Below, one piece after another: positions 31,637-42,017 of a stretch of 43,473 nucleotides of DNA (the first letter of the stretch is position 1; each line of letters starts with the position of its first letter). The DNA is from Mycocentrospora acerina. Its lineage: Eukaryota; Ascomycota; Dothideomycetes; Pleosporales. A program made the position numbers and the translations under genes. The stretch lies in assembly GCA_022701365.1 (NCBI GenBank), contig JAKUHH010000107.1:1-43473 (forward strand), in the 5' to 3' direction. The notes below the pieces were generated by a model, which was not told where the DNA came from, ran no database searches, and saw only the letters and a program-made list of their open reading frames with translations.

Positions 31637-33180
31637 TGGCGAACCGGCCTCACCTTAAACGCAGCTGTAACCAAGTTATTACGCAGGTTGGCGAACAAGA
31701 GCCTATGATATCATTTTCCGAATCCAGCGATGCATCAATCGTCAAAATAGTGTGTCAGGGGCCCACCCATGTACTTTTGTGAGATTTAAGGGCTGTTCAC
31801 AGACTTGTAAGGTTCGCACGGCTGATTAAGCGAGTAGCTGAGTGTGCTCAGCACTAGGTTGTTTTTAATAGAGAAGTGCGGGGTTCTCTTATTGTACAAC
31901 GTTCCCTGATGGATAAGTTGTCACAAGCTAATTGCACGAAGAAGATTTTAGTTGGGTCACGCTCGGACCAGTGTTCCCCTCTACCTAAAGCTCGTCACTC
32001 TTTAAAAACAAGTTCCTCTGTAGATTCGTATGTGATGCAAATAATTTAACTATTCTGATACAAATTAATAGAACTTGCAAATTGAATAAGTATGTAAGTT
32101 TTGTTTCACAATTATAAACTAAAATCAGGTGTCTAGTCTGAATATGATGATCCTAAAATCTCTTTTGATAGGCAGATGTTGCTACGTCATACGTCCGCTT
32201 AAGCGATAGAACAAATTGAAACATAATTCGCTGTTAGGTAAAAAATTCGGATATTCAGCCAATATGCGGAGCTTACTAAAAGCAACACATGTGTAACAAC
32301 CATAGGTGGGGAAAATTAAGCGAACTAAAATACTCCAAAGCTGGCGACTGACTGACTAGAATCGATAATTCATGATAGAACTTTGTATAAAATGAGTAAA
32401 TCATTAGCTTGTCCTAAGACTCTCACATATTTCTTTTCCTCATAATACAGAGACAACGCCTCCATGCACGATCATCTACGCACCCCTTTTCATTCAGAAT
32501 TTTTTAAGATGACGCGACTTTAAATGTGCAACGCGCTGGAAAGCCTTAAAGACGTAACAACGGGCCTAACTCAATGAATCTCGCCTATTTTGAAGCGGCA
32601 GTAAAATTTCAGTATCTCCTTAAGCTAGACGTAGTGTTGTGAACAGACAGTTGTATGACCAGACTAGTTCCTGACTAATAATATCTTGAGCCACTTTAAG
32701 AACAGCAAGTGCAAATTAGAAAATAGTTCAGTTTATTAATTAATTGTTTGTTACTCTTGTCAAACGTGCCCAAATTTCCAAATTGAATTGCTGCTGTAAA
32801 GGAGATATCTAATTCGCTGTTAGATGTGTATCATCGCGACCCCGTAGACGGGAAATCAAGAGTTGGAAACTAATTGAACTAGATGAATCACTCAAATAAC
32901 CACAGAATCGATAGCTTAATAAACCCCAAAAGATTTAATGCCCGATGTCGCTGTGAGGAGTAAATATGCGATGCATTTGTTTTTCCTTTAAAGAGGCGGA
33001 GTTGCGTTGTGCAAAGTAGTGTGCAGTATTGGCGAGGGCATCGCGCCTGCGAAGGATAGGTGTAAGTATAAAGTTAATCCAATCGAAGTCATATCCGAAT
33101 AAGTGATTCCTTGACTTTTTGGCGTGTATCATCAATGCCTGAAATATCAAATCTATCTTCTGAAAAAAATGAGGATAATA
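31637..33180. other. intergenic, nothing firmly recognised
   Basis: About 1.5 kb of moderately AT-rich sequence upstream of the kelch gene. A minus-strand ORF at 32935-33150 (71 residues, with FGYDFDWINFILTPILRRRD) has protein-like composition but no recognised family or neighbouring exons; it may be a gene fragment. Confidence 0.4.
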
Positions 33181-34573
33181 AGCTACGTCTAAGTAGTAGT
33201 ATTACATTATATAATTGATAAAATAAATATAAAGTTTAGAAACTATTCTCTTAGTTTTATTTACTAAGGAGCCTAATTATATAGATTTTTAATATCTATT
33301 ATAGTAGAGGTTTTAAAAAAAGCGAAATAAGACTTGCTACTAACGTTCTCCACCAGCAAGCGGCCCACACTAGGAGGTGGCCCACCCTACCGAAACGCGC
33401 GCAGCGCGTCTCCTCCTATCTACCGTAAATCTACTACAACAGTATTAAGCCTCTTAAAAAGGGGCTAGAAACGTTCTTATAGCTTACTTACTCTATTAAA
33501 TAAGATTTTGCAGCTAATGTAAAGATTTCAGCTCTATAAGGTGCCTTAAATTACTCTTTAAAAACACGTTTGAAGCATCTCCTCTTAACTTAAAATAATC
33601 CAGGTTTTTTTAAAAAATACGCCTTATTTAAGAGCAGTATCTTTTTTAACAGATTTTAGTTTAAATATATACCAGGCTTTCTGCTATAAATTTTTAATGT
33701 GCCATAAACAGCAGATATTCTGCCTACGTGCTGTTGTTAAGATCCTCATTTTCTACTTATTAGAGAGAACTGTAATGGGTCTCGCCTAGTTAGGAGTTTT
33801 AGCATAAACCTTAATCTAACAAACAGATAACAAGAGACTGACTGCTAAGCTACCTAGACTTACTAGGCTAAAACATGTCTTAGGGCTCTCTAGCATAACT
33901 AGCAGCACTAGATACCTTACAGACAACTTACAGAAACTATAGAGATTGTCTACATAGACTATCTAGGAACCTAAACTTTACCTAGGACTGCCTTAGCACA
34001 CGTAGTAGCACTAGATACCTTACAGACAAACTAAAGATGCAATCTATTAAACATAAGGACAACTAGACAAGTATAAATAGAGAGGTACAGACAAGATCTA
34101 ATAGCTATTAATTTATTTAAGTTCTAAATAACACTAGCCCTTAGGGCCCAGCCTCTTACGAGGACTAGGTCTTACACCTAATTATTAAGCCAGCTAAAGA
34201 CTAAAAAAATTAAATAAAAACTCTACTTCTATAAATTAAAGTGTAAAAGTCTTCCTTAATTTAATAATTTAGTTAAACTTAGAAAAGCTACAATATTTGC
34301 TTTTTTATTATTTTACTTTAAAATAAAACGTCTTAGTAAGTTCTTAAAGTTTCAGCTAAATTAATATTATTCAGAACAGTGACACAACCTAGGTGATAGC
34401 AATTAAGAACATTAATATATCTAGCTAGCTTTTTCTAATTCTTGTAATCTTTTTAAGCAATGCTCTTTTTAGATAGCTAGTATGAGAAGATTGAATTAGG
34501 CTAGTTAATAGCAGTTAGTAAAATATATATATCTTAAAAAAAAGCACTGCTTAATTCAGTAAAGCACTTTAAC
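33181..34573. other. AT-rich repeat DNA with a GC island
   Basis: The sequence is AT-rich and unreadable except for a GC-rich island at 33345-33425. A 20+ bp direct repeat starting GCACTAGATACCTTACAGAC occurs near 33906 and again near 34006. Probably decayed transposon DNA into which the Gypsy element inserted. Confidence 0.5.
34569..34573. repeat. left target-site duplication TTAAC
   Basis: TTAAC immediately before the 5' LTR, identical to 42013-42017 after the 3' LTR. Five bases is the usual Ty3/Gypsy duplication length. Confidence 0.9.
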
Positions 34574-34861
34574 TGTAACGTTCACAACGTCACATCCTAT
34601 CATTACCCCTGAGTCAACCGACACCCATCTGATAGCCACCTGATTTGTACTTGCCTTAGATAGTAACCCTAGGAAGGGATATATAAGGGGGGCAGTCTGT
34701 ATAGCTTTATAGAGTAGTTTTTCTGTATCCTTTTGTACAAGACCTATAGGTGTAGAGAATAGTATCTTTAGTTTACCCTCTAGTCCTAGCACTTCTATAT
34801 GCCTAGTAGTAGACACTTTAGACTTTATTTAGATTACTCTCTTATAACCTGTGTTGTTATA
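34574..34861 (+). repeat. 5' LTR of the Gypsy element
   Basis: 288 bp, TGTAACGTTC... to ...GTTGTTATA. A TATATAAGG motif lies mid-LTR (about 34680-34688), a likely promoter element. The outer part keeps its Cs, while the inner end is mutated (T where the 3' LTR has C). Confidence 0.95.
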
Positions 34862-34999
34862 TTATATAGAAAAACTTGTCCTAGCTAGTAATAGCCTCTA
34901 AATAATATTACTACTTATTTTGTTTAGATTATGTCTAAGCCTTATCTAATTTAGAACTAATTTAGACTATACTATTATATCTAGCATTTTATTATAGCT

Positions 35000-37900
35000 A
35001 AGATCTTTATAATCTCTTAATAACTAAAGCTTTTAGGTTTAGAACTTCTTAGACTACTATGTTAGGATTACTTTAAAATAGCTATGTAAGATTGCGCTAA
35101 GGTAGAAACTTAGAGACTATTAAGAACTTAGCAGAATTAGACTTAACTCTAATGTCTGCTACTATTACTTTAGGTTTAAAGGAACTAACTTAAAGATTAG
35201 TACATACTTAAGGCTTAACCTTAAGAGTAATAGTAAAAGTATCTAATCTTACCTTATTTTCTAATCTAGTAAGAACTAGTGCAGAACCTATACTAAATTT
35301 AGACTAAAGAAAAGAGGACTTAGCTTAACTAGTAGACTAGCTTTATATAGAAATCTAAGAACTATAGCAAGCTATAATTGCCTTAGACTATCCTTTACTT
35401 AGCACTAAATTACTACTAACTCTCTTAGAATAACCTTAACCTTTAAGGTTTTAGTCTAAAATTTTAATTAATAATACTATATATACAAAACTATCTAAAA
35501 GAACACTATTTATTAATATCTTTAATAATAGTTACAACTTAACTTTTTGCTAATAGTAAGCCTTAATCTAAGACTAATTAGAGATTAATATAGACTACTA
35601 TTAGAGTAAGCACACTTGCATAGCGTTAGTCTAGGGACATACTTCTAGCCTAGCTAAGGAATACTTAGAGCCTTAATACTTATCTAATACTCTATCTAAC
35701 TGTTTTAAGATTACAGAAAATATAATTAACTTACTTAAGTCCTATTTTATTATAGAAAATAAGAGAGCTAAGAGCTAGGCTGCTTTTAATAAACTCTATA
35801 TAGATAAAATAAAAACCTTCCTTACTTTTAAAGCACAGTTCTTTAGTGCTGCTATTAGGGGATAAGTACCTAAATTAGAATAGTTTTACTACTTATAAAT
35901 AAAGATTATACTAACCTTATAGATGCTTAGCTTTAGATTTAAGTAATAATAAAATAACTCTTTTAAGCTTATAGTTAAACACCTAACAGTATTTAATATA
36001 GAATAAAGGAACTATCCTTTAGTCCTAACTATAAGAAGCACAATCTGTATAATATATAAACTAAGTTAACTTTATTTAGGTCTAATTTAGAGGTCTTTAC
36101 TAAGAATAAACTATAATTAGTACTAATAAGCAGACCTTTATATCTAAACACAACTCTAACCTTTACCTGCCTTTTAGCCTATATCTAAGACTCTTAGTCC
36201 TGTAAGGGATCTAACTCTAGGCAATTGCTATAACTATAGCAAGCTAGGACACTTTATAAGTAAGTGTCCTTTGCTTTAAGTATAAAAGATTAAGTTTAAA
36301 CACCTTAATAAAGATATTAAGGAATTAGGAGAAGACCTTAACTAAGAAGAGGATTAGATAAGAAATAGAGACACTTAAGAGGACTTCCTTTTTTAGGCCT
36401 AAACTGTTATAACTTATTAAACCTTAGTCTTTTAAACTTGTTTAAAGGACTATATTTTCTTTCTCTTTTTATTCTTTGCACTAAGGGCCTTAAGGTCTAA
36501 TTATACTCCTTAATTAATACTAGTGCTTAAAGTTATCTTTTCTTAAATTTAAAAATTACTACTTCTATTTTATTAGCTCTTTAGACTCTTATCTAAAAGC
36601 TACTTTTTTAAGTTACTGTTAAGGGGTTTTAAGACTAAATCTCTTCTTTAGTAACTTAGTATATCTATTTGCATCTAATTATTAATAAAAGAAAGATCTA
36701 TAAATGCTTGTTTATAATAGTAGATCTTAGCTTACAAGACTGTATTATTAGAATTAAATAGATAAAGCATTTTAAGCTACAGTTAGATACAGATTACTCT
36801 TAGATTATTTAGCTAGGCTGCTATCCTGCTGTGTATAATCTTGCTCTACTGCTCTTAATAACTTTTAACTAAATAGTTCTTGCTAAAACTATTACTTTAG
36901 ATATTACTTAATAAGATAAGCTATAGGAATAAGAGGACTATTAGAAGAGGCATAGTATAACTACTGCTATTTATAAGATTTAAGAGATGCTTTTACTTTT
37001 AAAGAGTTAGAAGTTCTTGCCTTTTATTGCACAGAACCTAATGCTAAAACCTATTTAACCCTTACTAAAACCTATCTTTACTAAACCTTCTTTTTATATT
37101 ACTCTTATTTCTGCTTATACTTTCTACTTTAATATAAAACACTAAGAAAATAAATTCTTTACTTCTAGCTTTTATAAAATTAATTAAATTCTAGAAAAGA
37201 AAAAGCTAAAAGATAACCTTAATAATGCAACCTTAGTATAGGACTAATTACCTCTCTATTACTACTCTTTCTAAGATGTCTTTAGTAAGACTGCTGCAGA
37301 AACCCTCTTAGACTTTTAACTATATAACTATAAGATTATACTTACTAAACCCCTGCTAAATAGCTATAGCCTATTATATAAGTAGAATATAGAAGAGTTA
37401 GAAGTAACTAAGCGCTATATCTAAGAGAACCTATAAAAAGGTTAGATTAAGTATAGTTAGAGCCTTTTTATATCTCTTATCTTGTGTATTTAGAAGGCTA
37501 ACAGGGACTTCTAAATTTATATAGACTATTATAAACTAAATAACCTTACTTGTAAAGATATCTATCTAATTCTCTGTATAGATAAGCTCTTAGCCTGCTT
37601 TTTAAAGGCTAAAATCTTTACTAAGTTTAATATTTATTCTACATTTACCTGTATCTGTATAGATCTAGATTCTAAAGAATATACTACCTTTTAAACCTGT
37701 TATAGAACATATAAATATAAGGTACTACCCTTTAGCTTCTATAACAGCCCTGCAACCTACTAGTAATATATAAATAATATATTAATTAATTTCTTAGATA
37801 ACTTCTATATTACTTACTTAGATAATATCTTAATCTATTTAGAAGACCTTATTACCTATAAATAGCATATAAAGCAGGTACTAGAAAGACTGTATGCTGC

Positions 37901-40260
37901 TAGCCTTTAAGTAGATATTAAGAAGAGTAAGTTTTATGTTATGTATACAAAGTACCTTAGTTATATATTAACTAATAAAGGTATTAAAGTTAACTTAAAA
38001 AAAGTAGAAGCCCTAAAGAACTAAGAGAGACTAACTACTGTTATAAGTATAAAGTCCTTTTTAGGCTTTACTAGTTTTTACTGCTAATTTATTACTAGGT
38101 TTTTATAGGCTGTAAAACCCTTTATTGCACTGCAGAGCTTTATAATACCTTTTATATAGACTCTATAGTGCAAAGAGGCTTTCTATCTCTTTAAAACTGC
38201 CTTTTTAGTAATACTAACTCTATGTTATTTTAAACCTAAGTATAATACCTAGATTAAAATAGACTTGTTAGACAGCATTACAGCAGGAGTGTTATCTTAA
38301 AAACACCCTAATAAGAAATAGTACCTTATAGCCTTTTATAGCAAGGTCCTATCTAGAGCTAAGCTTAATAAAGAAATATATAATAAGGAACTTTTTGCTA
38401 TTCTTTAAGCCTTCTTAAAATAGAAGGCTAAACTAACCTCTATTTAGACTTAAGTCTTAGTCCTTTTAGACTACTGTGCTCTAGAATACTTTATAACTAC
38501 TAAAGTACTTAATACTAGATAAGCATAATAGTCTAAAGCCTTAGCCCTTTTTAATTTCTAAATTAAGTATACACTAAGCAAGAATAATAAGAGGGCTAAT
38601 ATCCTTAGCTAATAAGAATAAGACTTAAGCTAGTTAAAATCTGCTTAAGAAGATATATAATTATAAGTCTTACTTAAGCCTTATTATCTTTATAGCTAAA
38701 TTAATACTAATCTAGCCTAGACCTACTTCTAAACTTAAGTTTAATAAATAGTGTCTATTAATACTTTACTAACTAATATAACCTTTGTAGATTTTAACTC
38801 TTTAAAACTAATAAATACAGTTCTCTATAAAAACTAGTAAACTTTTAAAGAATAATAAGTAAAGCTGCTAGATAACTATTAGATTAGTAACAGACTCTTG
38901 CTTTACTAAGACTAACTCTGCTTATCTAGAGATTCTTTCTTATATACCTAGCTTATTTATAAGGTATATAATTAAATCTCTACTGCACACCTTAGCTCTA
39001 AAAAGACCTATTAGTTACTAGCTTAATAGTACTATTAGAAAGGTATAAAGGCTAGTTATTAATAGTATATATAAAACTGCATTGCTTATTATAGAGGTTA
39101 TCTAAGACAGTCCTGTCTCTTAGGTTACCTGCACCTGTTACTTATCTCTAAGAGACTAATACAGCACTTATGCATTAATTTTAAGGATTTCCTAAAAGAT
39201 AAGGCTAGGTATAACTAGATTATAGTAATTATTAATTAATTATCTAAATAAGCTATTACTATTTTATATTATAAAATAATTAATGCCTAAGGTATAGCAA
39301 ACTTATTTATTTAATAGGTGTACTGTTTTAGACACAACTTAGATATAGTTATATCTAACTGCAGTCTCTAATTTATCTCTAGTTTTTAGTTAGAATTCTG
39401 CTAAATAATAAGTGTAAAAGTTAAACTCTCTACTGCTTATTATAAGGAAATAGACAGCTAAATAGAGATTATAAATAAATATATTAATTAGAGACTACAG
39501 CTCTTTATATCCTTTTACTAAGATAACTAGAGTAACCTTCTACTTCTAATTAACTATGCTTAGATAACTCTCCTCTATAGTGCTATTAGGATAGCCTTAT
39601 ATTAGCTCCTTTTTAGCAGTAAACTAATATAAAGTTAGAATTAAGAGAGCTTTATACCCTCTGCTAAATAATTTAATAAGATTAACTACTAAGATACTTT
39701 TGTATTAACAACCTGTATACACAATATATAGCAATAAGCTAAAGATAATATAGAAAAGGCCTAAGCCTAAATATAAGCTATAGTTAATAGGCACTAATAA
39801 CTAGTAGATTAGTAAGTTAGAGATATAGTATACTTATCTACTAAAAACCTAACTAATATAAGACTTAGCTAAAAGCTATCTATATAATAAGAAGGACCCT
39901 TTAAAGTACTAAAGTAAGTTAGCTACTTATATTAGTTAAAGTTACTTCTAGGTTCTTTTATCTATAATATCTTCTTATAAAGTGTCTTATGTAAAGATCT
40001 TTAAGATCTTTTACTAAGATAAGAAGTACTAAAACCTCTTAAAAGCCTAATTTATAGTGTAGAAGAGTAAGAGGTAGAAGAGATACTTACTAGTAAAGTG
40101 CACTAATCTATACTAAAATATTAAGTTAGCTAAGTTAGATATAACTTAGACCCTATTTAGTATAAAGCTTTAAATTTTATAAGATCTCTTTATAAGTTAA
40201 AGGCTTTCTATAAGAAGTATCTAAAGAAGCTAAGCTTACTATAAAGACTAAAGAGCTAGT
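35000..40260 (+). pseudogene. gag-pol polyprotein of the Gypsy element, RIP-inactivated
   Basis: Landmarks in order are as follows. The nucleocapsid zinc knuckle is at 36226-36270 (CYNYSKLGHFISKCP, second Cys changed to Tyr). The protease box is at 36510-36530 (LINTSA for family L-I-D-S-G-A). Reverse transcriptase has ICIDLDSKEYTTF (about 37655-37692) and YLDNILIYLED (37815-37847, family Y-L-D-D). RNase H reads IDLLDSITAGVLS and NKEIYNKELFAIL (about 38260-38405). Integrase reads INFKDFLKD (near 39175) and VISNCSL*FISSF (about 39348-39386, family S-D-x-G-x-x-F). The chromodomain-like end is VRYNLDPI*YKALNFI (40134-40180). Stops and Asp-to-Asn changes abolish function. The gag start was not located; 35000 is approximate. 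Confidence 0.85.
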
Positions 40261-40399
40261 TATAAGCTTAAGAAGATAAAGTAGAAGATATATTATATTT
40301 AGAAAATAATTAAGTTAGAGATTATAATTCTTATTTATAAATATATATATAGTACATATAAGCTAACAGACCTAACTTAGACATAGTTTAAGCACTACT

Positions 40400-41300
40400 T
40401 ATTACTATGTCTTTGCTAAACTCTGTTAGCTTACTTTTACCTAGAGACCTTACTATATTATTACTACTACTGCCTCTACTAACCTTCCCCCTAATAGCTA
40501 CCTTACCCCTACTACTTTTACCCTTCTTTGCTAATACTGCTGCTATCTCTGCTATTCTTGCTGCTATCTCTTTTATCTTCTCTTTTATCTCCTCTATTAC
40601 AGCTCTTATACCTACTACTACCTCTTAAATCTCCTCTAACTCTACCTACAAGGACTAAACCTCCTTTTCTATTAACTAATAATGCGTAAGTATAACTTCT
40701 ACTATAGTTATACTAGTAACTTAAGAGTTAGCTACTTGTATATATATTACTAGCTAATAGGCTGCCTTAGTAGTAAGCTCTTTAACTATATTTATCTCTT
40801 CTTTATTATTAATACTGCTATAGATAGAGTTACTTTATAAGTTTAAGGCCTACTAGAAGGACTTAAACTTAACTCTAATATATAATAGTACTTATTAAGA
40901 AATTAGTACTAAAGACTATAAGATAGGATATAGATACTTACTAGATTACACTTCTTATTCTGCTTTATATAATAGTAGTATTTCTTTAACTTTACTAAAT
41001 AAAACTTAAACTTAATAAATTGCCTGCAGGCAACAGCCTGCATGCACTGCATGCAGATAACTTAAAAGGCTACTAGGAGGGCACTAGGGGGGACAGGGAT
41101 TAGCATAAGGGCAGGTGTAGGTGTAGGTGTAGTTGTGGTTGTAGTTGTGGTTGTAGGTGTAGGCGCGGGCGCTGGTGCTAGTGCTAGTGCTAGTGCTGAT
41201 GCTGCTAGTGTTGTTGTTGTTGCTGCTACTGTTGTAGTTGTAGTTATAATTATAGTTTTGCTATACTTATTAGTAAAACACTACTAAAAAGGCTTAACAA
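40400..41300 (-). pseudogene. probable antisense ORF of the Gypsy element: Thr/Pro-rich, Cys-motif, coiled-coil protein
   Basis: Read on the minus strand, 41275-41040 is open and gives a Thr/Ala/Pro-rich run (LAPAPAPTPTTTTTTTPTPT). Then about 40990-40940 gives KKYYYYIKQNKKCNLVS, which becomes a C-x2-C-x6-C-like motif if two TAT codons were TGT. Then about 40650-40410 gives EEI*EVVVGIRAVIEEIKEK, IKEIAARIAEIAAVLAKKGK and SSRGKVAIRGKVSRGS, a heptad-like Lys/Glu helix followed by a basic tail. Stops are TAA/TAG where Gln is plausible (RIP). The plus-strand ORF over 40407-40628 is only its hydrophobic shadow. No family was recognised with certainty. Confidence 0.5.
41112..41262. repeat. degenerate GTAGTT/GCTAGT low-complexity repeat
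   Basis: Mixed trinucleotide and hexanucleotide repeats (GGTGTA, GTTGTG, GTGCTA, TGTTGT units). In the minus frame they encode the Thr/Pro/Ala-rich run of the antisense ORF, so they were probably coding repeats. Confidence 0.85.
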
Positions 41301-41704
41301 AGGATATGTATAAAAAATGTTAAGCCTAACTGCTAAAGAGATTAAGATTTTAGAAAGAAAGCCTTAATATATAAAAACCTGTCTTAAAGTAAAAGAGATA
41401 ATTATTAAGGTAATAATAAAGAAAAATTTTTCTTAAAGTAAAAGTTAAAATATTATTAAAGATTACTTTGCAGCAGGATATAAATAAGAGTTAAATATAG
41501 AAAGGAATATATTTAGATAAGATAAGGACTTATACTATAAAGAAAGGCAAAGAAGAGGAGTAATATAAACTTTAGACAAAAGGGTTTTATAAAGATAAAA
41601 GAAAGAAACCTAGACACTGTCTAAACCTTACCTTACTTCTTCTTTTCTCTCTCTCTTACATAGATAAAAGACAACTCTGCAAAAAGGGACTTTTTGCCTA
41701 TATA

Positions 41705-41724
41705 GAGGGGGGGGAGAGGGGTAG
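41705..41724 (+). other. polypurine tract before the 3' LTR
   Basis: A purine-only run with eight successive Gs, interrupted only by the T just before the LTR. The position is where plus-strand DNA synthesis is primed in LTR retrotransposons. Confidence 0.8.
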
Positions 41725-42012
41725 TGTAACATTTATAATATTATATCTTATTATTACCTCTAAGTTAACTAACACCTATCTAATAGCTACCTAATTTATA
41801 CTTGCCTTAGATAGTAACCCTAGGAAGGGATATATAAGGGGGGCAGTCTGTGTAGCTTTGTAGAGTAGTTTTTCTGTATCCTTTTATACAAGACCTATAG
41901 GTGTAGAGAATAGTATCTTTAGTTTACCCTCTAGTCCTAGCACTCCTATATGCCTAGTAGTAGACACTTCAGACCCTATTTGGATCACTCTCTTATAACC
42001 TGCGTCGTTACA
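41725..42012 (+). repeat. 3' LTR of the Gypsy element
   Basis: 288 bp, the same length as the 5' LTR. The first ~80 bp are heavily C-to-T/G-to-A mutated relative to the 5' LTR, and the last ~60 bp are less mutated. All differences seen are transitions. Confidence 0.95.
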
Positions 42013-42017
42013 TTAAC
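42013..42017. repeat. right target-site duplication TTAAC
   Basis: Perfect match to the five bases before the 5' LTR. Confidence 0.9.

Larger units (their letters stand above)
34574..42012 (+). mobile_element. complete Ty3/Gypsy LTR retrotransposon, RIP-inactivated
   Basis: 7439 bp, bounded by 288-bp LTRs and a perfect TTAAC target duplication (34569-34573, 42013-42017). The order along the plus strand is zinc knuckle, protease, reverse transcriptase, RNase H, integrase and chromodomain-like C-terminus, which is the Gypsy/chromovirus order. A polypurine tract (41705-41724) precedes the 3' LTR. About 1.45 kb between the end of pol and the 3' LTR carries an apparent antisense ORF. All pol frames are closed by RIP-type stops. 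A primer binding site directly after 34861 could not be identified. Element has not recombined, unlike the solo LTRs in the window. Confidence 0.95.

Noticed and set aside
34862..34885. Primer binding site after the 5' LTR
   Set aside because: The sequence is mutated by RIP and does not show a recognisable complement to a tRNA 3' end.
40407..40628. Plus-strand hydrophobic 73-residue ORF with membrane-like segments
   Set aside because: Its Leu/Ile-rich composition is the complement of the Lys/Glu-rich helix on the opposite strand; no other support.
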